Below, in pieces: positions 34,585 to 42,478 of a DNA stretch of 42,478 bases (within the stretch, counting starts at the first letter, position 1; the number at the start of each line of letters is the position of its first letter). The DNA comes from Bacteroidales bacterium UBA4179 (GTDB lineage Bacteria > Bacteroidota > Bacteroidia > Bacteroidales > Dysgonomonadaceae): the NCBI GenBank assembly GCA_002381125.1, contig DFUT01000013.1, forward strand, positions 1-42,478. The letters run 5' to 3'. The notes beneath the pieces were generated by a model, which saw only the letters and a program-made list of their open reading frames with translations, was not told where the DNA came from and did no database searches. A program made the translations under genes and the position numbers.

Positions 34585-35805
34585 CTACCGTTTTGGGTTT
34601 ATCTTTTTTCCGAAGGCTTTATCATTTTTTGATTTATGAATATATTTTTTCTTTTGTTCTTTTCGTTTACCGGAAAAAATTTCATATTCTCGCATTTCGC
34701 ATTCCAGTTGGCCATTGAACAATGGAAACCGTTTGCCGGCTTTTAGTCCGATTTTATCGAAACATTCTTTTTTGTAACTTAAGATATAGGCTCTGTATCC
34801 GATGAAGACATGCTTCAACCGCTCTCCGATGGTGGCATACAGTTCTTCGATATCGTCCACCTTGATACGTTCGCCATACGGAGGATTTGTCATCAGCACA
34901 CCGGGCGGCTGCGGTGCTTTAGTGTATTGCTGTATCGATTTTACTTCCAAATCGATATAGTTTTTCAATCCGGCATTTCGAATGTTCTTTTCGGCAACGG
35001 CAACAGCCTTGGGAGAGATGTCGGAACCGATGATGCGATAGGGAAAGTCGCGTGCTCCGGAATCATCATTGTAAATCTCGCTGAAAAGACCTTCGTCGAA
35101 ATCGTTCCAGTTTTCAAAGGCAAAATGTTTTCGATGAATGCCCGGAGGGATACCCAAGGCAATCATTGCCGCTTCAATCAACAATGTTCCCGATCCGCAC
35201 ATCGGATCAATAAAGGTGCTTTCGCCCCGCCATCCCGATTTCAGAATCATGCCGGCAGCCAGCACTTCGTTCAGCGGAGCTTCGGTTTGTGCCACACGAT
35301 ATCCGCGTTTGTGCAGCGATTCGCCCGAACTGTCGAGCGAGAGCGTACAGGTTTTGTGGGTTATATGGATATTGAACACCAAATCGGGATTGCTGACGCT
35401 TACCGAGGGTCGTTTGCCGTATTTTTCCATAAAATAGTCGGCTATGGCATCTTTCACCCGATAAGCGACAAATTTGGAGTGGGTAAAAACGTGCGAATAA
35501 ACTACCGAATCCACAGCGAAAGTTTTGTCGAGCGAGAGGTATTCGTCCCAATTCATTTTTTTCACTTCATCGTACACCTCATCGGCATTTTCGGCTTTGA
35601 AGGTAAGGATGGGTTTCAATATTCTCAATGCAGTGCGGCAATGTATATTTGCTTTATACATTAAAGCTTTGTCGCCTGTAAAAGACACCATGCGGGTGCC
35701 GATTTCCACATTTTCGGCGCCTATGCCGATGAGTTCTTCCGCAAGTACATCTTCGAGTTCTGCCATCGTTTTGGCAATCATAGGATATGTGTGTGAGGTG
35801 TTCAT
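34585..35805 (-). CDS. THUMP-domain class I RNA methyltransferase (RlmL N-terminal half type)
   Basis: This is a 406-residue SAM-dependent RNA methyltransferase. A ferredoxin-like/THUMP RNA-binding region (about 45-155) precedes a Rossmann methyltransferase domain with IDPMCGSGTLLIEAAM (about 208-223, SAM binding), the second-strand Asp in IIGSDISPKAV and the catalytic NPPYGER motif near 310. This matches the half of E. coli RlmL that makes m2G in 23S rRNA, and the stand-alone YpsC/YcbY group. A very basic tail (KRKEQKKKYIHKSK) should bind RNA. TATCTTCG at 35832-35839 (- strand), one base off the -7 consensus, lies 27 bases upstream, so it may have its own promoter; otherwise it reads on from the GHL10 gene 49 bases upstream. 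Confidence 0.9.
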   Translation of the reverse strand: MNTSHTYPMIAKTMAELEDVLAEELIGIGAENVEIGTRMVSFTGDKALMYKANIHCRTALRILKPILTFKAENADEVYDEVKKMNWDEYLSLDKTFAVDSVVYSHVFTHSKFVAYRVKDAIADYFMEKYGKRPSVSVSNPDLVFNIHITHKTCTLSLDSSGESLHKRGYRVAQTEAPLNEVLAAGMILKSGWRGESTFIDPMCGSGTLLIEAAMIALGIPPGIHRKHFAFENWNDFDEGLFSEIYNDDSGARDFPYRIIGSDISPKAVAVAEKNIRNAGLKNYIDLEVKSIQQYTKAPQPPGVLMTNPPYGERIKVDDIEELYATIGERLKHVFIGYRAYILSYKKECFDKIGLKAGKRFPLFNGQLECEMREYEIFSGKRKEQKKKYIHKSKNDKAFGKKINPKR

Positions 35806-35854
35806 TCGCTAAATTTTCAGTTGTTTCGGGGCGAAGATAAAAAATCCATGCGTC

Positions 35855-37387
35855 TTATTGTTTTACTTTTATTTTTTTTGCTTTTGATTCGTTTTTAAAG
35901 GCATCCAGTGCGGTCACCACGTAAACATAATTGTTTTTTCCTCCTTCGTAGGGGAGAATATAGAAATTGTCCGGCGTAACATCACGTATGTTTTCGGCTT
36001 TGCCTATATCCACTTTTTCGCCTTTACGAAACCGATAGACCACAAAATACTGTGCAGCCTTGGGATTGTTCGGTTGCTTTTTATGATCCCATGTGAGAAA
36101 GTGCATATCTTCGGTAAAAACCTCGGAAAGGTTTTTTACTTTATCGGGGCGTCCTTTGTGCATATGGGTGTATGGTGGGATAAGCGATTTTGCCGGGTGG
36201 ATGCGATTTTTAAGGATATCGGCTACTCCATCGCTATTTTCGATGATCAGATAACCATACCAGTAACAGTTTCCTTTCACAAAAGACATCTCGCGCGAAA
36301 GGCGTATTTTCTTGTCGAGTTCGTTTTTATCGATACTCCGTTTCAAATCTTGTCCGATATAGAGAGGGTGATCAAAGCTGTTGGCGTTCCACCAGTTGAG
36401 TAATGTCAGATAATCGGCATTCTTGTGGCCAATTTCCCAATACAGTTGCGGCAAATTATAGTCTATCCATCCTTTTTTTACCCACAGTAGGATATCGGCA
36501 TACAGATCGCCATAATTTTCCAGTCCGTTTGTTTCGCTGCCCGAGCCGTCGGGTGTGTTTTTTTTGTTGCGGTAAATACCAAAAGGGCTGATTCCGAAAC
36601 GCACCCACGGTTTTGTGGCGGCAATCGTATATTTGATTTGCTGTATAAGTAAATTGACATTGTTTCTGCGCCAATCCTCCCGTTGGTTTTGCGAGAATCC
36701 TTGCAAAGCAGCGTATTTATTAAAGCTTTCATCGTCGGGGAAAAGTTTCCCGGCAATCGGATAGGGGTAGAAATAATCGTCCATATGGATAGCATCCACA
36801 TCGTATCGCGATACGATATCTTTTACCACGTGGCAAATAAATTCACGGTTTTCGGGCAAACCGGGGTCGAAAAACAATTGATTGCCATATTGAATGAATC
36901 TTTCCGGATATTGCCAATAGATATGGTTGGGAGCCAACTCGTTGTTGATATTTGTTTTCACCCGGTAGGGGTTAAGCCAGGCATGGAGCTCCATGCCTCG
37001 TTTGTGGCATTCGTCGATGATAAATGCCAGCGGATCAAAGTCCGGATCGTCGGGTGCCTGACCTTGCCTTCCTGTCAGGAATCGGCTCCAAGGCTCCAAA
37101 TCCGATTTGTAAAAAGCATCTGCTTCGGGGCGAATCTGGAAAATTACGGCGTTGATTCCTGCCTCATCCAATTTGCGTACCATTTCTGCAATGTAGTGTT
37201 TCATGGCAGCACTGTTCATTTTTTGATACCGTGTTTGTCCTACGGTTTGTATCCAAGTACCGCGAAATTCGTGTTTGGGAGTAGGATCGGCCTTTCGGGT
37301 CAATGTTTGTTTGGACGATCCACAAGCACAGAGCAAACAACTTGCTGTGACGAGTATTAAGTTGCGAAAAATCGATTTGAATTTCAT
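35855..37387 (-). CDS. Lipoprotein glycoside hydrolase-like protein, GHL10 (DUF187/YngK) family
   Basis: This is a 510-residue surface or periplasmic lipoprotein. The signal peptide ends at the lipobox LLCACGSS. The TIM-barrel GHL10 domain begins FRGTWIQTVG (about 42-51) and has the family marks VIFQIRPEADAFY, ELHAWLNPYRV, HMDDYFYPYP (acidic pair on a strand end), RFGISPFGIYRN and QLYWEIGH. After about 420 a small fibronectin-like beta domain ends the protein. Family members are thought to cleave glycans, possibly peptidoglycan-linked or amino-sugar polymers, but the substrate is not known. The ATG overlaps the antiporter stop (ATGA at 37384-37387), so the two are translationally coupled. Confidence 0.88.
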   Translation of the reverse strand: MKFKSIFRNLILVTASCLLCACGSSKQTLTRKADPTPKHEFRGTWIQTVGQTRYQKMNSAAMKHYIAEMVRKLDEAGINAVIFQIRPEADAFYKSDLEPWSRFLTGRQGQAPDDPDFDPLAFIIDECHKRGMELHAWLNPYRVKTNINNELAPNHIYWQYPERFIQYGNQLFFDPGLPENREFICHVVKDIVSRYDVDAIHMDDYFYPYPIAGKLFPDDESFNKYAALQGFSQNQREDWRRNNVNLLIQQIKYTIAATKPWVRFGISPFGIYRNKKNTPDGSGSETNGLENYGDLYADILLWVKKGWIDYNLPQLYWEIGHKNADYLTLLNWWNANSFDHPLYIGQDLKRSIDKNELDKKIRLSREMSFVKGNCYWYGYLIIENSDGVADILKNRIHPAKSLIPPYTHMHKGRPDKVKNLSEVFTEDMHFLTWDHKKQPNNPKAAQYFVVYRFRKGEKVDIGKAENIRDVTPDNFYILPYEGGKNNYVYVVTALDAFKNESKAKKIKVKQ

Positions 37388-39492
37388 GAACGCTTCTGTT
37401 TGTATATTTTGAATGGTGAAAATATGGGATGATCTGCTTTTAGCAGCACATCAGGAGCATGTTGTTGCGGATAAATAACGATGCGATTGTACTGTGGGAA
37501 AGTATATTCCAATTGTGTCGGCAAATGATCAAGCGCCATCACATAGGAAATATATCCACGACGCGCAGAAACCAAAACAATGAGATCATTCTCTTTAATA
37601 TATTCCGTACATGCCATCGGGTTGTTCCAATCTGTAAAGGGAATAAATATAAATAAATTTTTCAAATCTTTTTGCTCGGCTATTATTTTTTGTGTATCGG
37701 GATGTCCAAGATGAACGATTGGGATGGAAAGTTCCTGCGCCAGTTTTGCCATTTTCTGCAACCAGACGCCAAATCCGTATTCTCTTTCTGCCAGTGGCGG
37801 AGAAATAACTACGATGCGGTTGTTCGAGATCAAAGGCTTTTCGAGATAACAAATAAAGAGATTCTTGTCCAGATTTCTGATGGTTGCATCTACTTTATCG
37901 CCGAACAATTTTTCAATGAACCCCGTCTTTTCACCCGGCCACCCCATAATAACGATGTCGGCCATAGTTTCGCGTGCTGTGCGTACAATGCCATTGGGAA
38001 TATTGTAATCGATGGTGGTGATGATATCCACATTCATTTCTGCGGCCGAAGCATCTCTTACCAATTCTTGAAGTTTTTGTCGGAATTCGATTATGTTTTT
38101 TTCGGCTTCCACGTTATTGGGAACCACGCCCAGTAAAGAAACGGGATTGGCCGATTTGGGATCTTTGATCAGCAAGGCAAGGTCTACCAAGTATCCGATG
38201 TTATCCGGGTTGGCTATCGGTACCAGTATTTTTTCTTGTGCAAAGCTACCCAATGCAGCAGGTGTGAAATAGCCTTTTTCTTTCTCTTCCATAACCAGTT
38301 CTTTGGCTGATTTTTGAGTAACCAGTGATGAAACGATGCAGGTAATGAGAATAAGGATGATGGTTCCGTTGAGAATATACTCGTCGAGAATCCCTGCTTG
38401 ATAGCCAACGAGGATAATTGCCAGTGTGGCTGCTGCATGCGAACTGCTCAATCCAAAGATAATGCCACGCTGCGATGTCGAATAGTTGCATGTTTTTTGC
38501 GTGAAGAATGCGGCTAGCCATTTTCCGCTGAGGGCTACGCATGTTAATGTCAATGCCACAATCAGGGTTTTCCATCCGTTTAGTACCACTTTTATATTTA
38601 CGATCATCCCTACCGAGATAAGGAAAATGGGAATAAATAAGGCATTCCCAAAAAAATCGATACGGTTCATCAATGCTGAGCTTTGCGGAATGAGTCGATT
38701 GAGTGCCAATCCGGCAGCAAACGCCCCGATGATGGGTTCCAGCCCACCCAGTTGAGCCAGAAAACCGCAGACGAATAAAATGAATAGGACAAAAATATAG
38801 TGTGAATATTTATCGTCTTCCACTTTTTGAAAGAACCACTTTGCCAGTTTGGGAATAAAAAAGAAAACAACAATGGAAAACAGGATTAACGAAACGATCA
38901 GTTGTGCCCAAAACTCACCATTTAATGCACCGTCGTTGGCCGACATGATGATTGCCAGTATAATAAGTACGGCAGCATCGGTAAAAATGGTTCCTCCTAC
39001 CGTGATGGCAATAGCCTGGTTTTTTGAAACCCCCATCCGACTGACAATAGGGTACGAAACCAAGGTATGTGTAGAAAACATGCTTGCCGTGAGAAAAGCA
39101 GGCATTGGAGCATAACCGAGTATGTGATGGCAAACGGGGTAACCGATCAACAGGGGAAGTGTAAAAGTGAACAATCCAAAAACAAGACTTTTGTTCCGAT
39201 TGGCTACAAATTCGTTGAAATCCAGCTCCAGTCCGGCCGTAAACATGATGTACATTAGTCCGATTGTGGAAAACATTTCCATGCCGGCATCGTCGGAAAG
39301 GATGTTGAAGCCGTAAGGTCCAACAAGTATTCCGGCAATGATTAGACCGATAATGGAGGGTAGATTGATTCTTTTAAATAGGGAAGGGATAAGTAAAACA
39401 ATCAATAAAAGTACAAGAAAAACAAGAATTGGATCGTGTAGAGGCAAAGTAAAATCGCTTGTCAGAATCGATGTCGTTTGATGGGTTTGCAC
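37384..39492 (-). CDS. CPA2 cation:proton antiporter with a UspA-like C-terminal region
   Basis: This is a 702-residue membrane protein. Residues 1-400 are a CPA2 (KefB/NapA-like) antiporter with about 12-13 hydrophobic segments, starting PILVFLVLLLIVLLIPSLF and including LPSIIGLIIAGILVGPYGF and the transport-core segment GGLEPIIGAFAAGLALNRL. From about 425 there is a soluble part with a UspA-type start EKILVPIANPDNIGY and a second UspA-like repeat near 555 (NNRIVVISPP), likely a cytoplasmic regulator. It exchanges Na+ or K+ for H+. It starts at GTG (39490-39492), which has AAAGGA eight bases upstream; no ATG is available before the first helix. A -7 box and a hairpin lie upstream. Confidence 0.9.
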   Translation of the reverse strand: MQTHQTTSILTSDFTLPLHDPILVFLVLLLIVLLIPSLFKRINLPSIIGLIIAGILVGPYGFNILSDDAGMEMFSTIGLMYIMFTAGLELDFNEFVANRNKSLVFGLFTFTLPLLIGYPVCHHILGYAPMPAFLTASMFSTHTLVSYPIVSRMGVSKNQAIAITVGGTIFTDAAVLIILAIIMSANDGALNGEFWAQLIVSLILFSIVVFFFIPKLAKWFFQKVEDDKYSHYIFVLFILFVCGFLAQLGGLEPIIGAFAAGLALNRLIPQSSALMNRIDFFGNALFIPIFLISVGMIVNIKVVLNGWKTLIVALTLTCVALSGKWLAAFFTQKTCNYSTSQRGIIFGLSSSHAAATLAIILVGYQAGILDEYILNGTIILILITCIVSSLVTQKSAKELVMEEKEKGYFTPAALGSFAQEKILVPIANPDNIGYLVDLALLIKDPKSANPVSLLGVVPNNVEAEKNIIEFRQKLQELVRDASAAEMNVDIITTIDYNIPNGIVRTARETMADIVIMGWPGEKTGFIEKLFGDKVDATIRNLDKNLFICYLEKPLISNNRIVVISPPLAEREYGFGVWLQKMAKLAQELSIPIVHLGHPDTQKIIAEQKDLKNLFIFIPFTDWNNPMACTEYIKENDLIVLVSARRGYISYVMALDHLPTQLEYTFPQYNRIVIYPQQHAPDVLLKADHPIFSPFKIYKQKRS

Positions 39493-39549
39493 TTTTATTC
39501 CTTTGATTTATAAATGATTTTAAAAATAAGCACCAATATCAAACTTCAT

Positions 39550-39581
39550 AACGAATGAAAATTCGTTCAAATGCAAAAATA
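39550..39581 (-). promoter_or_regulatory. Antiporter promoter with a 5' leader hairpin
   Basis: On the - strand, TATTTTTG at 39581-39574 is an exact -7 box. Transcription would begin near 39567, exactly where a perfect 7-bp inverted repeat AACGAAT-TTTC-ATTCGTT (39567-39550, - strand) begins. The hairpin would be the first thing in the roughly 75-nt leader, either protecting the mRNA 5' end or serving as an operator next to the start site. Confidence 0.62.
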
Positions 39582-39618
39582 GTCAAAATATTTAGATTAA
39601 TTGAGTCGGCCTTACTTT

Positions 39619-39646
39619 TTTGTCGCTGTTAAAGTAATTATCTTTG
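39619..39646 (+). promoter_or_regulatory. uvrA promoter, -33 and -7 elements
   Basis: TTTG at 39619-39622 (within a T run) and TATCTTTG at 39639-39646, followed by C, are separated by 16 bases, a little short of the usual Bacteroidetes spacing of about 19. The predicted start is near 39653, so the leader before ATG 39662 is about 10 nt. Confidence 0.7.
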
Positions 39647-39661
39647 CATATTTAAAACGTG

Positions 39662-42457
39662 ATGAGCAATTTCAAACAAATCGAAATAAAAGGTGCACGC
39701 GTCAATAATTTGAAAAACGTTGACGTAACCATTCCCCGAAATACTTTTACCGTTATTACCGGACTTTCGGGTTCGGGCAAATCGTCGCTGGCATTCGATA
39801 CGTTGTATGCCGAAGGGCAGCGGCGTTATGTAGAGAGCTTGTCGGCTTATGTACGTCAGTTTCTTGGTCGCATGAATAAGCCCGAGTGCGATTACATCAA
39901 AGGCATACCTCCCGCTATTGCCATCGAACAAAAGGTAAACACCCGCAATCCGCGTTCCACGGTCGGCACTTCCACCGAAATTTACGATTATCTGCGTCTG
40001 CTTTATGCACGTGTCGGGAAAACCATCTCTCCCGTTTCGGGCAAAGAGGTGAAAAGGCATTACGTGAGCGATGTCATTCGCAAGATGTTGGAATATCGCG
40101 AAGGCACGCGCATGGTGGTCCTTTCCCCTGTTGTGTTGCGCAACGGTCGCGATTTGCGCGAACAGTTGGATATCCTGATCAAGGAGGGGTTCACGCGGGT
40201 TAATGTTGGGGAAGAATTTTACCGTATCGACGAGTTGCTTACTCAAAAGAATCTTCCTCCTGCAGAAGAAGTAATGCTGGTGATCGACCGTCTTTCGTGC
40301 TCTTCCGACAAAGCCACCATCAACCGGTTGTCCGATTCGTTGGAAACGGCTTTTCTGGAAGGAGAAGGGGAGTGCGTAGTGCGGTTTTGGGGCGAGAAGG
40401 GGGTAGAGTCGTATACGTTTTCCAATCGCTTTGAAGCCGACGGCATAAAGTTCGAAGAACCTACCGAGCTGATGTTCAATTTCAATAGTCCGGTGGGAGC
40501 TTGTCCCCAATGCGAAGGGTTTGGCATGGTTGTCGGAATCGATGAGAATCTGGTTATTCCCGACAAAAGCTTATCGGTTCAGGAAGAATGTGTGCAATGC
40601 TGGAGAGGCGAAAAAATGAGCGAGTGGCGCAAGGAGTTTGTCAACAATGCCTACAAAGTGGATTTTCCCGTTTATCGTGCCTATTACGATTTGACCGACG
40701 AAGAAAAAGACATCTTGTGGAACGGACGTCACGAATTGGGAATTTACGGCATCAACGATTTTTTTCGGATGCTCGAACAGAATCTCTATAAAATACAATA
40801 CCGGGTCATGTTGGCGCGTTATCGTGGAAAAACGCTTTGTCCAACGTGTAGGGGTACACGATTGAAGCCCGAAGCGTTGTATGTGAAAGTGGGTGGAAAA
40901 TCGATTGCCGAACTCGTGACGATGCCGATTGCCGAGCTTAAAGAATTTTTCAATCAATTGGAGCTCGGTGAAACCGATGCCGTCATTGCCGAACGTCTGC
41001 TTGCTGAAATTCATAATCGGTTGCAGTTTTTGATTGATGTGGGGCTGGGGTATCTTACCCTTAACCGACTGTCCAATACCCTTTCCGGGGGAGAGAGTCA
41101 GCGCATCAACCTTGCTTCGTCGCTTGGCAACAGTCTGGTGGGATCGTTGTATATTCTCGATGAACCCAGCATCGGACTGCATTCGCGAGACACGCATCGG
41201 CTCATCCGAGTGCTAAGGAAGTTGCAGCAGCTTGGCAACACGGTAGTAGTTGTGGAACACGACGAGGAGATTATCCGTGCAGCGGATTACATTATCGATA
41301 TCGGACCGAAAGCGGGAGCGTTGGGGGGCGAAATCATATATCAGGGGAAGGTGTCGGAACTTGAAACCAACAGCCATAGTTATACCGTGAAGTACCTCAC
41401 GGGTGAAGAAAAGATTGAAGTACCGAAAACGCGCCGCAAATGGAACAATTATATCGAAGTGAAAGGTGCACGCCAGCATAATCTGAAGAATATCGACGTG
41501 AAGTTTCCACTCAATGCGATGACGGTGGTGACCGGCGTGAGTGGATCGGGCAAATCATCTCTCGTGAACGATGTGTTTTATAACGCCTTGCAGCATCATT
41601 ACAAAGGAACGGCAATGGAGCATGCCGAATTCAATGGGCTTGCGGGCGATATCAAACTGGCAAAACATGTAGAGTACGTTGATCAGAATCCTATCGGCAA
41701 ATCGTCGCGTTCGAATCCGGTAACTTATCTCAAAGCATATGACGAGATACGCAAGCTTTTTGCTGCACAGCCGTTATCCAAACAAATGAATTTTTCGCCT
41801 TCCTATTTTTCGTTCAATGTTGAAGGCGGGCGATGCGAAGAATGTAAAGGCGAAGGGACTATTACGGTGGAAATGCAGTTTATGGCCGATATCAAGCTGA
41901 AGTGCGAAGCATGTCACGGCAAACGGTTTTCGTCCGAAGTACTCGAGGTAGAGTATCGGGGGATGAATATTTACGACGTATTGGAGATGACCGTTGATCA
42001 AGCAATTGCATTTTTCGGTGCACGAAAAGGTGCTTTCGAGAAGAAGATCGTAAAACGTCTTCAACCCCTTCACGACGTCGGTTTGGGTTATATAAAACTG
42101 GGGCAATCGTCGGCCACGTTATCGGGAGGTGAAAATCAACGTGTGAAACTGGCCTATTATTTGGGCGAAGAAAAAGCCGAACCTACCATTTTCATTTTCG
42201 ACGAACCCACCACCGGGTTGCATTTTCATGATATCAAAACACTCTTGAAAGCTTTTGATGCACTGATTGAGAGGGGGCACACCATTATTATTATCGAGCA
42301 CAACATAGAGGTGATCAAGTGTGCCGATCATATTATCGATTTGGGCCCCGAAGGTGGCAAAGCCGGTGGATACATTGTTTGCGAAGGCACCCCCGAGCAG
42401 GTTGCCGCTTGCGACAAATCGTACACGGGTCGGTTTTTAAAAGAAAAATTGCAATAA
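39662..42457 (+). CDS. uvrA: Excinuclease ABC subunit A
   Basis: This is UvrA (931 aa), the damage-recognition ATPase of nucleotide excision repair. Two ABC modules are complete: Walker A GLSGSGKSSLAFD (about 33-45) and GVSGSGKSSLVND (about 620-632), signatures LSGGESQRINLASSLG and LSGGENQRVKLAYYLG, and Walker B LYILDEPSIGLH and IFIFDEPTTGLH. Zinc modules are seen at CPQCEGFG, CPTCRGTRL and CEECKGEG with CEACHGKRF. The size matches the family. A GTG at 39659 precedes the ATG in frame; ATG 39662 is chosen because it fits the short leader from the promoter. The gene diverges from the antiporter and its stop is just inside the window end. Confidence 0.97.
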   Translation: MSNFKQIEIKGARVNNLKNVDVTIPRNTFTVITGLSGSGKSSLAFDTLYAEGQRRYVESLSAYVRQFLGRMNKPECDYIKGIPPAIAIEQKVNTRNPRSTVGTSTEIYDYLRLLYARVGKTISPVSGKEVKRHYVSDVIRKMLEYREGTRMVVLSPVVLRNGRDLREQLDILIKEGFTRVNVGEEFYRIDELLTQKNLPPAEEVMLVIDRLSCSSDKATINRLSDSLETAFLEGEGECVVRFWGEKGVESYTFSNRFEADGIKFEEPTELMFNFNSPVGACPQCEGFGMVVGIDENLVIPDKSLSVQEECVQCWRGEKMSEWRKEFVNNAYKVDFPVYRAYYDLTDEEKDILWNGRHELGIYGINDFFRMLEQNLYKIQYRVMLARYRGKTLCPTCRGTRLKPEALYVKVGGKSIAELVTMPIAELKEFFNQLELGETDAVIAERLLAEIHNRLQFLIDVGLGYLTLNRLSNTLSGGESQRINLASSLGNSLVGSLYILDEPSIGLHSRDTHRLIRVLRKLQQLGNTVVVVEHDEEIIRAADYIIDIGPKAGALGGEIIYQGKVSELETNSHSYTVKYLTGEEKIEVPKTRRKWNNYIEVKGARQHNLKNIDVKFPLNAMTVVTGVSGSGKSSLVNDVFYNALQHHYKGTAMEHAEFNGLAGDIKLAKHVEYVDQNPIGKSSRSNPVTYLKAYDEIRKLFAAQPLSKQMNFSPSYFSFNVEGGRCEECKGEGTITVEMQFMADIKLKCEACHGKRFSSEVLEVEYRGMNIYDVLEMTVDQAIAFFGARKGAFEKKIVKRLQPLHDVGLGYIKLGQSSATLSGGENQRVKLAYYLGEEKAEPTIFIFDEPTTGLHFHDIKTLLKAFDALIERGHTIIIIEHNIEVIKCADHIIDLGPEGGKAGGYIVCEGTPEQVAACDKSYTGRFLKEKLQ

Positions 42458-42478
42458 AAAAATTCCTCTTTAAAATCG

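Overview
The window looks like a chromosomal segment of a member of the Bacteroidota, most likely order Bacteroidales (Porphyromonadaceae/Dysgonomonadaceae-like). The basis is recognisable Bacteroidetes-type proteins throughout (long LysRS with a C-terminal tail, PorT-like barrel, LysM/periplasmic-binding fusion, GH2, GH88 remnant, fused ResB-CcsA), AT-rich spacers with few strong Shine-Dalgarno sites, and at least eleven exact matches to the Bacteroidetes -7 promoter box TAnnTTTG placed just before genes. The genus call is an inference; no search was run.

Layout. 1-400: 3' end of a 23S rRNA gene, 5S rRNA and an intrinsic terminator, with no tRNA between the rRNAs. 400-800: gene-poor, holding an antisense remnant of an SGNH/GDSL hydrolase and a duplicated segment. 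845-9,320 and on to 12,019: housekeeping genes on the + strand (lysS, gpsA, pgi, a HAD phosphatase, nadE, an AmgK-like sugar kinase fused to a RapZ C-terminal domain, a MurU-like nucleotidyltransferase, dnaB, a small lipoprotein). 12,160-15,458: envelope genes (LysM protein, PorT-like barrel, lipoprotein thioredoxin). 15,534-18,752: a secreted GH2 beta-galactosidase on the - strand, facing the thioredoxin across a shared terminator. 18,922-25,257: a U32 protein, gamma-carbonic anhydrase, aminopeptidase P, folB, lptB, ruvX and def, with a 465-bp structured spacer between folB and lptB. 25,163-25,966: a broken GH88 gene that runs into the 3' end of def. 26,047-33,589: a - strand region with a cytosolic Gfo/Idh/MocA oxidoreductase, a ResB-CcsA haem lyase and a three-gene operon (tetrahaem NapC/NirT cytochrome fused to a SUMF1-like domain, a Tat-exported Gfo/Idh/MocA oxidoreductase, a Tat-exported TIM-barrel isomerase). 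33,799-42,457: an unrecognised conserved-looking protein, a THUMP RNA methyltransferase, a GHL10-type lipoprotein hydrolase, a CPA2 antiporter with a UspA-like tail, and uvrA.

Two groupings suggest functions beyond housekeeping. (i) The AmgK-like kinase with a fused amino-sugar-sensing RapZ-C domain, followed by a MurU-like nucleotidyltransferase, predicts a self-regulated MurNAc/GlcNAc recycling step. (ii) The operon at 29,664-33,589 would place a membrane-anchored tetrahaem cytochrome beside two exported sugar-modifying enzymes, and the haem lyase needed to mature the cytochrome is the next gene downstream. This is consistent with an envelope sugar-redox pathway connected to the quinone pool.

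Several spots show genome erosion or rearrangement: the SGNH remnant with duplicated tail after the rRNA operon, and the def/GH88 junction where both genes have lost their own stop codons. The folB-lptB spacer carries a five-unit 9-bp tandem repeat, two GC-rich hairpins and five copies of an octamer; its role is unknown.
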